A stretch of 64,000 nucleotides of DNA. Source: Litoribacter populi. Lineage in GTDB: Bacteria > Bacteroidota > Bacteroidia > Cytophagales > Cyclobacteriaceae. Shown here in pieces: positions 55,015-63,868 of this stretch (position 1 is the stretch's first letter; the number at the start of each line of letters is the position of its first letter). Made by a program: the position numbers and the translations under genes. The notes under the pieces were generated by a model. It was not told the DNA's origin. It did no database searches and was given only the letters and a program-made list of their open reading frames with translations. The DNA lies in contig NZ_VMKN01000001.1 of the NCBI RefSeq assembly GCF_007483685.1, positions 2,406,393 to 2,470,392 on the forward strand. Direction: 5' to 3'.

Positions 55015-55900
55015 TGTTAACGCATTTCTGATTATCCTGACCGGAACCTTGATCGCAATTTCATGTGGCTTGCTTGGCTCATTTCTGATCCTGCGCAACA
55101 TGGCCATGATTGGCGACGCCATTTCTCACGCCGTACTTCCAGGTATCGTGCTGGCCTTTTTCTTTTCCGGGCAACGTGAAGGAATTGCCATCATTATCGG
55201 CGCTGGACTATTGGGAATCCTTGCCACTATCATCATCGACTACCTCAGCAACAAAGTGAAGCTGCAGAACGACGCTTCTATCGGGGTCACATTTACTTGG
55301 CTATTCGCAATCGGCATCATCCTGATCACGGTATTTGCCGGGCAGATTGATCTTGACCAAGACTGTGTGCTTTATGGGGAAATTGCCTACATTCCCTTAG
55401 ATCTTATCGTTACTGAAAACAACACCATCCTTGGTCCACGGGTCTTATGGATTGCTGTCATCAATGTGATCTTGGTGCTTCTGTATGTGGGGTTTATGTA
55501 TAAGGAATTAAAACTGACTTCCTTCGACAGACAGTTTGCCCAAACCATAGGATTTTCTACTTCTTTCATAAACCTGAGTCTTATGGGCATGGTCTCCTAT
55601 ACCACTGTAAGTTCCTTCGAGGCAGTTGGGGCTATTTTAGTATTGGCACTTTTGGTAGTGCCCCCTGCCACGGCTTACCTTCTCACCAAAAAATTGAAGC
55701 CAATGTTGTTATTGACCATTTTGATTGGCTTCCTGACTTCGTTGATCGGGTATTATCTTGCCTACTTTATTGATGGCTCCATTGCGGGTGCAATGGCCAG
55801 CGTTTCAGGATTGTTCTTGTTAGTGGCAATAGTTTACGTCACCTTGCAAAAAAGAACAAGTAGAAAACCTATCGCGATGCCGACGGAACTAAAGGCATAA
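55004..55900 (+). CDS. Metal ABC permease, second subunit (TroD/MntD-like)
   Basis: The 298-residue permease has the same core motif as its neighbour (MIGDAISHAVLPGIVLAFF and LLVVPPATAYLL) but no added domain. The start overlaps the end of the fusion permease by 11 bases. Together the two permeases would form the heteromeric channel of the importer. The operon probably ends here; the next gene has its own -7 box. Confidence 0.92.
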   Translation: MTFDVNAFLIILTGTLIAISCGLLGSFLILRNMAMIGDAISHAVLPGIVLAFFFSGQREGIAIIIGAGLLGILATIIIDYLSNKVKLQNDASIGVTFTWLFAIGIILITVFAGQIDLDQDCVLYGEIAYIPLDLIVTENNTILGPRVLWIAVINVILVLLYVGFMYKELKLTSFDRQFAQTIGFSTSFINLSLMGMVSYTTVSSFEAVGAILVLALLVVPPATAYLLTKKLKPMLLLTILIGFLTSLIGYYLAYFIDGSIAGAMASVSGLFLLVAIVYVTLQKRTSRKPIAMPTELKA

Positions 55901-55912
55901 AGTTTTTATTAC

Positions 55913-55920
55913 TAAATTTG
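55913..55920 (+). promoter_or_regulatory. Putative -7 box for thioredoxin-like gene
   Basis: TAAATTTG, a TAnnTTTG match, 42 bases before the start at 55963. No -33 element was found. Confidence 0.4.
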
Positions 55921-55962
55921 ATAAATATTGGCGAAAGCCAATTAAAGTAAATTTATTCGAGT

Positions 55963-56415
55963 ATGATGCAGAAACTATTGCTTACGCTGACCCTTCTTCT
56001 GGCAGTTAACCTTTCCACCCAAGCGCAAGGAGAAATTAAGTGGTTGACATTTGAAGAGGCCGTTGAGAAAAATCAGGAAACCCCTAAAATGGTGTTGGTC
56101 GATATCTATACGGACTGGTGTGGCTGGTGCAAGAAAATGGACAAGGGTACCTTTACCGATCCTGAAGTTATCCGTTATGTAAACGATAATTTTTATCCGG
56201 TAAAAATGAATGCTGAGGATAGTAAGCGCAAATTCAATTTCCGCGGTCACGAATACACCGAGCAATCCATGTCAAGAGCAATGCGTATAAGTTCCTACCC
56301 TAACTTCATCATCATGGATGCTGCCATGGAGAATATCACCCAGATGCCAGGATACAGAGAAGCAGCTAATTTCCTAGAGACACTTCAAGCAGTACTTAAA
56401 CAATTCAACCCTTAA
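55963..56415 (+). CDS. Secreted thioredoxin-like protein
   Basis: The 150 residues have a signal peptide ending near TQAQ (19-22) and one thioredoxin fold with the redox pair CGWC (C53 and C56) in DIYTDWCGWCKKMD. YPNFIIMD near residue 111 contains the cis-Pro region. It is probably a periplasmic thiol oxidoreductase. The mnmE gene starts three bases after its stop and may share the transcript. Confidence 0.9.
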   Translation: MMQKLLLTLTLLLAVNLSTQAQGEIKWLTFEEAVEKNQETPKMVLVDIYTDWCGWCKKMDKGTFTDPEVIRYVNDNFYPVKMNAEDSKRKFNFRGHEYTEQSMSRAMRISSYPNFIIMDAAMENITQMPGYREAANFLETLQAVLKQFNP

Positions 56416-56418
56416 AGC

Positions 56419-57801
56419 ATGAGCTTTAATCTAAGCGAAAAAAATGACACCATCGTGGCATTGGCTACCCCCCAAGGAGTCGGTGCAATTGCAGTAATCC
56501 GCCTTTCCGGCCCTGAGGCCATTAGTTTATGCAATAGTGTATTCAAGGGAAAAAATCTGGAAACTCAAGATTCCCATACCATTCACTTCGGTACCATCCG
56601 TGATGGGGAAAAAATCATCGATGAGGTGTTGGTTTCGCTTTTCATTGCTCCAAAAAGTTTCACCAAAGAGAACGTGGTGGAGATTTCCACGCACGGCAGC
56701 TCCTATATAGTCAACCAAGTCATCAAGCTTTTTATTCGCAAAGGAGCACGACCAGCCAAGCCGGGAGAATTCACCCAGCGGGCCTTCATCAACGGACAGT
56801 TTGACCTAGCCCAGGCAGAAGCTGTAGCCGACCTGATCCATTCTGACTCTGAAGCTTCACACCAGGCTGCTCTCAATCAAATGAGAGGTGGTTTCAGTGG
56901 TGAAATACAACAACTCAGAGAAAAGTTGATACACTTTGCCTCTATGATAGAACTTGAGCTGGATTTCGTGGAAGAAGACGTAGAGTTCGCCAGCAGGGAC
57001 GATTTGAGGGTTTTAATAGAGAAATTATTGCGCGTAATTGAGCAGTTGATTGCAAGTTTCGACCTAGGAAACGTGATCAAAAACGGGGTTCCCACTGTCA
57101 TTGCCGGCAAGCCAAATGCCGGAAAATCCACACTTTTAAACGCATTGTTGAACGAAGAAAAAGCCATCGTTTCTGAAATTGCAGGCACCACCCGGGATTT
57201 TATCGAGGATGAAATTAATATCGGAGGAGTGATCTTCCGATTCATCGACACAGCTGGATTGAGGGAAACTACCGACACAATAGAGGCCATCGGAGTGAGC
57301 AGAACCCAGGAAAAAATGAAAACTGCCAGTCTCATCCTCTATCTTTTCGACCTGACGGACACCGATATGGTGGAAATCAACCGAGACGTCAACAAATTGG
57401 AAAATCTGGGCGTACCTTTCCTTAAAGTAGGAAATAAGATAGACAAAGCCAATGCTCAATTAATCAGTGACTTAAAGGAAAAGCACCCCGACAGCCTTTT
57501 CATCTCAGCAGGTCAAAAGGAAAACCTGGATGACCTTAAAAACAAGATCCTCGAGCTGGTCAACCTCGACAAGTTCAAGACCGGCAACACCATCGTGACC
57601 AACATCCGCCACTACGATTCCCTGGTTAAAACCCGTCAGTCACTGTTGGATGTATTGAACGGCCTCGACATCGAAATCACCAACGACTTCCTCGCCATGG
57701 ACATCAGAAGGTCGCTGCATTACCTTGGTGAGATTACAGGAGAGATTACGACAGATGATCTGTTGGCGAATATATTTAGTAAGTTCTGTATTGGGAAGTA
57801 A
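56419..57801 (+). CDS. mnmE: tRNA modification GTPase MnmE
   Basis: The 460-residue protein has the N-terminal tetrahydrofolate-binding domain (about 1-120), a helical domain and an inserted GTPase with G1 GKPNAGKST (230-238), DTAG (277-280) and NKID. The C-terminal CIGK carries the essential cysteine. With MnmG, it adds the carboxymethylaminomethyl (or aminomethyl) group to U34 of certain tRNAs, the same base modified by MnmA (16.8 kb). The length matches the family (about 454). Confidence 0.97.
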   Translation: MSFNLSEKNDTIVALATPQGVGAIAVIRLSGPEAISLCNSVFKGKNLETQDSHTIHFGTIRDGEKIIDEVLVSLFIAPKSFTKENVVEISTHGSSYIVNQVIKLFIRKGARPAKPGEFTQRAFINGQFDLAQAEAVADLIHSDSEASHQAALNQMRGGFSGEIQQLREKLIHFASMIELELDFVEEDVEFASRDDLRVLIEKLLRVIEQLIASFDLGNVIKNGVPTVIAGKPNAGKSTLLNALLNEEKAIVSEIAGTTRDFIEDEINIGGVIFRFIDTAGLRETTDTIEAIGVSRTQEKMKTASLILYLFDLTDTDMVEINRDVNKLENLGVPFLKVGNKIDKANAQLISDLKEKHPDSLFISAGQKENLDDLKNKILELVNLDKFKTGNTIVTNIRHYDSLVKTRQSLLDVLNGLDIEITNDFLAMDIRRSLHYLGEITGEITTDDLLANIFSKFCIGK

Positions 57802-57807
57802 CGTAGA

Positions 57808-57853
57808 AAACCTGCCACGTTTAAATCAAAATCCCGAAAAACTTGGCAGGTTT
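57808..57853 (+). terminator. Large inverted repeat after mnmE
   Basis: AAACCTGCCA/TGGCAGGTTT arms with a 26-base interior, seven bases after the mnmE stop. It may terminate mnmE, though the large loop is not typical, and it also resembles interspersed palindromes of this phylum. Confidence 0.5.
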
Positions 57854-57867
57854 ATCTTTGCGACATA

Positions 57868-57921
57868 GCGCCTTCGTGGCAAGCTCCCTCTATTTTCCTA
57901 GCGTCTTCGCGCCTTAGTGGC
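57868..57921. repeat. 54-bp direct repeat, left copy
   Basis: A 54-base stretch from GCGCCTTCGTGGCAAGC to CCTTAGTGGC matches 60277-60330 at 53 of 54 positions. Further CTTAGCG/CTTTGTGGC steps continue to about 57963. The repeats bracket 2.4 kb of accessory DNA. Confidence 0.85.
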
Positions 57922-58080
57922 AAGCCTCCTCCATTTTTCTTAGCGCCTTAGCGACTTTGTGGCTAACTAATCACTCATTATATAACTATTCCAAGAAAAT
58001 CTACGGAAGCCCCCATCGATAATCACCCAATATCAAGCTTACCAAGCTCCTACGGCCGATTTCCTAGTCAATTTTCGGAA

Positions 58081-58143
58081 ATATCCGTAACTGATCCGTA
58101 AGTGATGCGTAAGTGATCCGTAAGTGATCCGTAACTGATACGG
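58081..58143. repeat. 11-bp-period tandem array, downstream of the unknown gene
   Basis: Between five and six units of 11 bases; on the minus strand the unit is ACGGATCACTT, with variants ACGCATCACTT and ACGGATCAGTT. It lies 25 bases beyond the stop of the minus-strand gene at 58168. A related array lies upstream of that gene. Confidence 0.8.
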
Positions 58144-58167
58144 GGGAACCTCGAAGGAAAGTGGGTT

Positions 58168-59004
58168 TTAAAGGACCCCAAATGCCAGCCCCCTGATCCA
58201 ATCTCTCCAATTGCGCCCCTTATCTTCGGGCAAATCAGGCCTTTGAAGCCTGACGGCATCCAATATCTGTAAGGCAGCACCGGTTTTCAGTTCATAATAA
58301 TCCCCATTGACGAGCTGGTAAAAATAAATCCCCACAACGGGGCAGCATAGCATTTTGGAATACTTCTGACTGAACTGGATAATACGGTTTTCCTCCCGTC
58401 CAAGGTTGCGTATTTCCTTAAAATTTTCTTGAAAAAATTCAGGATTGAAAATTTGGCCCATCCGCTTGCTGTTTTCCCCTAGCAGCACCACACCTGGGAT
58501 GATCCTGCAATGTGTTGCCGATGGTGGAAGATGCTTTTTAGACAGGCCCTTTACTTGGCTGAAATCAAAAATGACTGTTTCCCTGCTGGTATCAATTTCC
58601 GCAGTAACTTTCCCTCTCAAATGCAGAGACACCTTATCATGGGTGGAAACTTCCAGCCCCTTAAGTAAGCCAAGATTCCCCTCCAAAACCTTTCTTTCGC
58701 CAAGATCATTTTTCAGATCTCCTTTCATTACTTTCCGTAGTAAAGCAGTCAGTCTGGAAGGGAAATAACCCGTCCGTATGGTGCAGATCATTGGATACAA
58801 CACCCTTCGCAGTGCCGCACTAAAGGAACTTGATGTCCCAAATTCGGCGCAGGACCTTCTGCTTCCCTCGTAACTGTCGTTATCCCAAAACGCCTTTCTA
58901 TTGAATGTTTTTTTCTGCCGGGCAAAGTACTTTCCATTCATTCTATAGAATGTAATGTCCGAAATAGTCCCGATCAGGGAGATAATACCCCTTGCTTTTG
59001 CCAT
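58168..59004 (-). CDS. Protein of unknown function flanked by 11-bp arrays
   Basis: The 278 residues begin MAKARGIISLIGTISDITFYRMNGKYFARQKK, a start recalling a loosely conserved group of Bacteroidetes hypothetical proteins; I cannot assign a domain. The middle is basic and beta-rich, with several aromatic residues; no signal peptide, membrane helix or catalytic motif is clear. Arrays with an 11-base period lie both downstream (58081-58143) and upstream (59042-59090), and 54-bp direct repeats lie further out. It could be a DNA-interacting or element-borne protein; that is a guess from context. Confidence 0.7.
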   Translation of the reverse strand: MAKARGIISLIGTISDITFYRMNGKYFARQKKTFNRKAFWDNDSYEGSRRSCAEFGTSSSFSAALRRVLYPMICTIRTGYFPSRLTALLRKVMKGDLKNDLGERKVLEGNLGLLKGLEVSTHDKVSLHLRGKVTAEIDTSRETVIFDFSQVKGLSKKHLPPSATHCRIIPGVVLLGENSKRMGQIFNPEFFQENFKEIRNLGREENRIIQFSQKYSKMLCCPVVGIYFYQLVNGDYYELKTGAALQILDAVRLQRPDLPEDKGRNWRDWIRGLAFGVL

Positions 59005-59041
59005 TGGATTGTTGGATTAAAGTTGAAATTTCCTTCAAGTC

Positions 59042-59090
59042 GAGTAATCCCTAATGCGTGTTTAATCCGTGTTCAACGCGTGTTTAACCC
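59042..59090. repeat. 11-bp-period tandem array, upstream of the unknown gene
   Basis: Three to four units; on the minus strand ACGCGTTGAAC, ACGGATTAAAC, ACGCATTAGGG. The core ACGSRTYA matches the array on the other side, in the same orientation. It lies 38 bases before the start codon at 59004. Confidence 0.75.
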
Positions 59091-59241
59091 ACTATCAAGC
59101 CTACCCAACCCCCTAAATAACAACACTTTAATCTACCTCCCAAATGCACCCGGAATATACGGAATCTTAGGTAAAATTAGGAAAATGCGGAAAATACGGA
59201 AAGCCCCCGTTGTGCCAAGTCTCCGACTTGTGCACCCTGAG

Positions 59242-59937
59242 TCAGGAGTCTCCGACTCCAAAGCCATTGTTTAAGCCTCTAACACCTTGAATTTTCCATA
59301 GCTCCTCAAAGTCACTATCTTGGATGTCCTCATCATCTATAAAAAGCCAACTCAACCCCTCCTCTAAAGATTTGAGGGAATATTCAATGGCCTCGTAACA
59401 GTTATTTCGACCAATTTCCCTTTCAGCCTGTTCTAGGAAATTGAACATTTTCATGTTGCTTATTAAGTCCTCATTTCCAGCGTTCAGATAAATAATGGTA
59501 TCCCGGTAAAATGAAAATTCGGATAAACGAAAGGCAAAAAATGAAGTGATCAATAACACAATTGAAACACGTAGGAAAATGTGTTTCAGATTACTTTCTA
59601 ACCTGCTTTTTCGAAACAATTTTAGACAAACCCAGGCCGTGAGTGATAATGTGAAGATAATATTGATGTAAGGAAGAATTTGAAGCCCTGACCAATTTTG
59701 AAGAAAAATATTAAAAGGGATTGATATTATAGATGTTTCAATTGATATCCCCGCAATTATGGATATGATTTTTTCGGGTTTAGAACTAGAATAATGCCGT
59801 GGTAATTGAATAAGGTAATATAAACTCAAAATGAAAGTAGCTAGAACAAATAAAGCAGTACTCCCAGTAAAGTATACCCCTTTTAGAAGAAAAAACACAA
59901 TCCAGCTAAATAGTAAAATTATTTCTGTTCGTTTCAC
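59242..59937 (-). CDS. Membrane protein of unknown function
   Basis: The 231 residues contain five hydrophobic stretches in the first 150 positions (starting EIILLFSWIVFFLL) and a soluble C-terminal part from about residue 150 with an acidic helix and SLKSLEEGLSWLFIDDED. I do not recognise a family. It lies within the direct-repeat-bracketed accessory block, between the unknown 278-residue gene and the restriction-modification remnant. Confidence 0.6.
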   Translation of the reverse strand: MKRTEIILLFSWIVFFLLKGVYFTGSTALFVLATFILSLYYLIQLPRHYSSSKPEKIISIIAGISIETSIISIPFNIFLQNWSGLQILPYINIIFTLSLTAWVCLKLFRKSRLESNLKHIFLRVSIVLLITSFFAFRLSEFSFYRDTIIYLNAGNEDLISNMKMFNFLEQAEREIGRNNCYEAIEYSLKSLEEGLSWLFIDDEDIQDSDFEELWKIQGVRGLNNGFGVGDS

Positions 59938-60056
59938 AGGATTTCAAAATTTGAAAATTAACATAAGGCTTAGACTTTCCAAAAAAGCCTAGCATTGAAA
60001 CTGAGATATACATTATTGTTCCAATTGGAATTAGCTTTAGAGGCTTAGATCCCCCC

Positions 60057-60263
60057 TTAAATCTTTGCCTTCAGCTCATAAACCTTTTTACCGTTGTCAC
60101 TGGCCACTTCCTTCAAGGCAACCATTTCCCCCCGGTTTGTTGGCTTCTTGGTTTCCAGGATCACACCAACATTGCTATTGGCACTTTTACCATTGTGGAT
60201 CACCACGTCATTTCTGCCCTTGGTGTTGAGGGAAAAATCCGGTTCGTAGTAAGTCCGCTTCAA
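60057..60263 (-). pseudogene. Remnant of a type IIG-like restriction-modification enzyme
   Basis: A 68-residue frame contains INTKGR-D-VIHNGK-type sequence (SLNTKGRNDVVIHNGKSANS) and VGVILETKKPTNRGEM. This matches the nuclease/N-terminal part of large class I DNA methyltransferase-endonuclease fusions (Eco57I/type IIG-like), in which these residues form the PD-(D/E)XK-like E-x-K core (ETKK). The rest of a protein usually near 1,000 residues is missing, and no methyltransferase motif is nearby. The upstream end meets the 54-bp repeat copy at 60277, as if a recombination cut it there. The family call comes from memory of the motif. Confidence 0.65.
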
Positions 60264-60276
60264 AAATTCCGTCTTC

Positions 60277-60330
60277 GCGCCTTCGTGGCAAGCTCCCTCT
60301 ATTTTCCTAGCGTCTTCGCTCCTTAGTGGC
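60277..60330. repeat. 54-bp direct repeat, right copy
   Basis: It is identical to 57868-57921 except one base (CTTCGCTCC for CTTCGCGCC). It abuts the restriction remnant on one side and the trehalase stop on the other. Confidence 0.85.
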
Positions 60331-60336
60331 CCCCTT

Positions 60337-61863
60337 TTAATTATTCTTCAACCAAAGATACACCCCATTCGTCCACCCAAATCCATCCTGATTGGGGTAT
60401 TCTCCCCCACCGGCTTCGGTATCAGGATCTACCACATTGTATTTTTCCATCATCTTGCCGGTTTCTTTAAAAACTTTATCATTATTTGCGATCCATCTCC
60501 TTTTCAGTTCCTCTGCAGTGTCATCAAACCCATAATTGCGCAGGGCCACATAGGTCATATACTGCATGGGGGCCCAGCCGTTGGGATAGTCCCATTGCTG
60601 ACCGCTCTCGTGAAGTGAGGAAACTACTCCCCCTCTCTTTAAAAAGCTTTCTTTAATATGCTTGTGTACATGCTTTGCCTGTTCTTCCGTGGCGATTTTG
60701 AAGAAAAGGGGGAACACCCCGGCCAGCGACATTATTTTCGTGGGATTATTCGCTTCGGAATCATAATCCATGAAAAACTTCCGGTCATCATCCCAAAGAT
60801 TTTCCAGCAATGCTTTTTTTCGCTTCTCTGCCTTTTCAAGGAAATAATCAGAAGGCTCTGAAAAGGCGCTGTGCCCGTAAGCTTGGGATAAAGTCATTTC
60901 AAGGTCGTACAGCAGGCAGTTAAGATCCACCGGTACTATATCTGTGGTGTGGATAGTTTCCATTTTGGTCTCGTCCCTGAACCAGCGGCAGGTAAAGTCC
61001 CATCCGGATTCACAGGCCGCCCTAATATGCCTGTAGAGGATCCCTGGCTCAACGCCAAAGGAGGCGGAACTATGCGCCATTTCCACATCTTCCACGTAGG
61101 ATTCAGGGCGGGGTGCAGGAAGGTCATCCCAGTAACGGTTCAATATGCTGTCGTCCGGCATGAGGAAAACCCTGCGAAAACACTTTTCCCTGTCCGAAAG
61201 GCGAAAGTACCCGCCCATCCAATAGTTGTATTCCTTTTGCATGTGGGGCAGATATTTTGTGAAAACATCCGGACCATCGATTTCAGCAAGAAGGCGGACC
61301 ATCTTGGCAAAAAAAGGTGGCTGTGAACGCGCTATATAATAACTGCGGTTGGCATTGGGAATATGGCCATAGGTATCAATCAAATGGGCGAAATTCTCCA
61401 CCATGTCTCTGATCAATCCATGCTCCCCGGCACATTGCAGACCGAGCATGGTAAAGTAGCTGTCCCAATAATACAATCCCCTAAACCTTGCCCCGGGTAC
61501 CACATAGGACTTGGGGACAGGCAACATGGAGCAATTTTCCTGTGATTTCCGGGTCAAAAGAGGCCATACTTTGTTGATATGCTCTGTGACCGGCAGTTGC
61601 TGGTCACTTTCATAATCACACTTAATAGGTGATGGAATTTCAAAATATTCATCGACAAATTCACCCAGATCAAAATCCTTCTTATGCTTTTCAATTTCAT
61701 ATAAGCTGAGGATTTCTTCTGGGGACCGCTTGGGGAAACAGTCGGCAAAAGTTATGGAATCATCAAAAACATGGTTCATCTGAACATCGTGGAACAAAGG
61801 CCCAAACAATTGGTCAGGTGGTAATATAGCAGGAACTACACTGTAAACTTGCGGGTCTTCCAT
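60337..61863 (-). CDS. Trehalase-like glycoside hydrolase, family 37
   Basis: I place the start at the ATG at 61863 (MEDPQVYSVVPAILPPDQLFG), giving 508 residues; a TTG at 61905 would add 14. The GH37 signatures are clear: PGARFRGLYYWDSY (about 123-136), with the WD pair, then DVEMAHSS with E and D near the catalytic site, QWDYPNGWAPMQYM and GGGEYPNQDGFGWTNG. The catalytic residues of trehalases (Asp and Glu in these segments) appear present. It should split trehalose into two glucoses. There is no signal peptide, so the protein is cytoplasmic. It lies alone at the edge of the accessory block. Confidence 0.9.
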   Translation of the reverse strand: MEDPQVYSVVPAILPPDQLFGPLFHDVQMNHVFDDSITFADCFPKRSPEEILSLYEIEKHKKDFDLGEFVDEYFEIPSPIKCDYESDQQLPVTEHINKVWPLLTRKSQENCSMLPVPKSYVVPGARFRGLYYWDSYFTMLGLQCAGEHGLIRDMVENFAHLIDTYGHIPNANRSYYIARSQPPFFAKMVRLLAEIDGPDVFTKYLPHMQKEYNYWMGGYFRLSDREKCFRRVFLMPDDSILNRYWDDLPAPRPESYVEDVEMAHSSASFGVEPGILYRHIRAACESGWDFTCRWFRDETKMETIHTTDIVPVDLNCLLYDLEMTLSQAYGHSAFSEPSDYFLEKAEKRKKALLENLWDDDRKFFMDYDSEANNPTKIMSLAGVFPLFFKIATEEQAKHVHKHIKESFLKRGGVVSSLHESGQQWDYPNGWAPMQYMTYVALRNYGFDDTAEELKRRWIANNDKVFKETGKMMEKYNVVDPDTEAGGGEYPNQDGFGWTNGVYLWLKNN

Positions 61864-62044
61864 AATCTCATTTCTTACTGTTTTACTTTGATCAAATAGA
61901 TGCAACTCTTAGGTTAACTTTATTTACTATCTATGGTTTTGAACACCATAGCTAAACAAGCACCTTTCCCCATCCATTGCAAACCATACTTGCTGAGAAC
62001 TAAGATTTATATTATATTTAATTCTTTAGTAATAAATCTGCCTA

Positions 62045-62977
62045 ATGAAGCTTTTCAATTTTGCACTTTGCCTCTTCTTAACAACTTTTGCTTTTGGACA
62101 AATGAAAGTCCAAATCAAAGTCTTAGATGAACAGACAGGTAAACCATTGCCCGGAATATTCTGCACAATCCTTAAGGACCATGATCAATTTGTCAATTGT
62201 GGCAATACAAATGAGGATGGGGTATTGAGCTTTATTATCAGGAATTTTGAGGAGACATCCAGCTATCATATGGAAATCCTAAACCAGAGACAGAACTTGG
62301 TAAAATCTGGAAGACACGAGTTTTTCCCCGCAAAACAAGACCTTTCGGAAATATTGGTGGAAGTAACGGACTCCTCCGTACCTAATACTTGCTCTTCAAT
62401 ATCTTATTCCAATTACGTGGCCAAACAGCCATATTCTTTAGATGAACTTCCTGTTGAAATTGTGGAAAAGTTGAATAAAGTCCTTGTTGAAAAAGTTGGA
62501 GAAGAGTTTTATGACAGGCTCCAATTAAACGGAGGACAACTGGTGAACCTTGACCGATTTTTTGAATTAAACCCAGGAGCCAAAGAACGGGGAAATATTC
62601 CATATAGTTATTCCCTCTGCTTTATGGTTACCAACCATAATAGCGGAGAACATCTCTATAGTTTCAATTTGGCATTGGATGAAAATGGAAATCTGGCCAA
62701 ACCAATAGAACTTCCCGATATAGTTAATTTTCCCGAAAAAGCCCATATCATGTCCTTATCGGAAACTACCGTATTGGCGAAGAAGATGGATTTACTTCCA
62801 GGCAGATACAACTCCAAAACTTTATTTGACTCGGCATCTGGATCGATTGTCCACCAATTTGAACTCCTGCATCATAAAGGATTCGGTAAATATTCTGCTG
62901 AGTACATCATCATGGATGCCCATTCCGCTACCATTGTCAGAAAGGAATGGAAAGATATAGAAATCATTTCTGACTAA
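62045..62977 (+). CDS. Secreted protein with carboxypeptidase-regulatory-like start
   Basis: The 310 residues begin with a signal peptide (cleavage near AFGQ) followed by a short beta domain like the CarboxypepD_reg module (VLDEQTGKPLPGIFCTI, NEDGVLSF). The remainder, from about residue 115, is unassigned. There is no catalytic motif. The following 337 bases to 63314 contain no clear feature. Confidence 0.6.
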   Translation: MKLFNFALCLFLTTFAFGQMKVQIKVLDEQTGKPLPGIFCTILKDHDQFVNCGNTNEDGVLSFIIRNFEETSSYHMEILNQRQNLVKSGRHEFFPAKQDLSEILVEVTDSSVPNTCSSISYSNYVAKQPYSLDELPVEIVEKLNKVLVEKVGEEFYDRLQLNGGQLVNLDRFFELNPGAKERGNIPYSYSLCFMVTNHNSGEHLYSFNLALDENGNLAKPIELPDIVNFPEKAHIMSLSETTVLAKKMDLLPGRYNSKTLFDSASGSIVHQFELLHHKGFGKYSAEYIIMDAHSATIVRKEWKDIEIISD

Positions 62978-63314
62978 ACTAAAATGGAACTTTGCATTCC
63001 TGATCTTCAGGGTTTTCTTCATCTCATCCTTTTATCCTCGTTCCTTATTTACCTTTGCTGTTCCAGTGCAAAAACCAACCATCTTCCCGGCAATATAGGG
63101 TAATTGTCGCGGTCGTTTTCTCTTTCATGAGGGTCTTAAAGTTAAATCTCTTCTTTCTTCAAAAGTGTCTGGTTTTCAGACCTATACTGTCCATTACCGT
63201 ACAGCCTTTTTATGCTAATTGCCCCTAGGGAACCCCAGAAGGGCATTTTAAGAATTGGTAGGTTTCTTGGCATATATGAAGTAGAATGATCAAAAACTTT
63301 AAATCACAGAAACC
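62978..63314. other. Gene-free stretch with nothing notable
   Basis: No reading frame, hairpin, repeat or promoter box that I can support is visible in these 337 bases. Confidence 0.5.
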
Positions 63315-63678
63315 ATGAAAAAGTCAATATTTAGCAGAATGAATGTAGGTGCCGTATTAGGGGTAATGTTGGCGCTGACAGTAGGGATAAATAAATGCAC
63401 AAGATCCGGATAAAAGAATAGCGGAATGGAAAATGTCCGAAAGTTCGGTCCTCCCATTGGCCAAAGAGGAGAAAAAGGATGAGCTGATTGTAGATGAAAT
63501 CGTACTTGACCTTCCGGAGGAAATGTCCAGTGTTACCTTTATCAATAAGGAGGGCGAGATGGTAGCTGTCCTACATGGAGACAAATCAGTACTAGAGGAT
63601 ATCTATACCGACCGGTTTTCGAAAAGCTATTTCCTATCCTCCTCAGGAAATCATGAGGTTTACCTGATCAAAGAGTAG
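63315..63678 (+). pseudogene. Small secreted protein gene with a one-base frameshift
   Basis: An ATG at 63315 opens a signal-peptide-like frame (MKKSIFSRMNVGAVLGVMLALTVG) that ends at TAA 63411. In the next frame the text continues AQDPDKRIAEWKMSESS and runs to 63678. Removing one A in the AAATAAATG run (63389-63397) joins them as GINNAQDPDK, a natural signal peptide end. So this is one gene with an extra base, either a real mutation or a sequencing error. The mature part (about 95 residues) has no recognised domain. Confidence 0.75.
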
Positions 63679-63702
63679 GTTAAAACCTGCAACCGCGTCA
63701 TA

Positions 63703-63830
63703 GCGATCCCGACTCTTCTGTATTTCCAGAGCTTAAGTCGGGAGAAGCTATCTGGGTCGTTTTTTAGTTCACGGCTCTAGATTGCTTCTCCCGACAATTA
63801 CTTTCTGGAAGCTCAGGTGGTCGGGATCGC
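63703..63830. repeat. Paired inverted palindromes (REPIN-like)
   Basis: Copy A (63703-63748) runs GCGATCCCGAC...GTCGGGAGAAGC; copy B (63784-63830) is the same sequence inverted, with the same ends and an inner TTCCAGA block. Each is itself a stem with about 23-base interior. The pair is separated by 35 bases. It lies between the frameshifted gene and the transposase end. It could act as a terminator, a mobile-repeat pair or part of the transposon end. Confidence 0.75.
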
Positions 63831-63868
63831 AATGAATTGTGTTAAATGTCAAGTTTTGAGTCCAAATT

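Noticed and set aside
58068-58280. A minus-strand reading frame through the 11-bp array
   Set aside because: Its peptide is low-complexity from the repeats, and it overlaps the 278-residue gene end in another frame.
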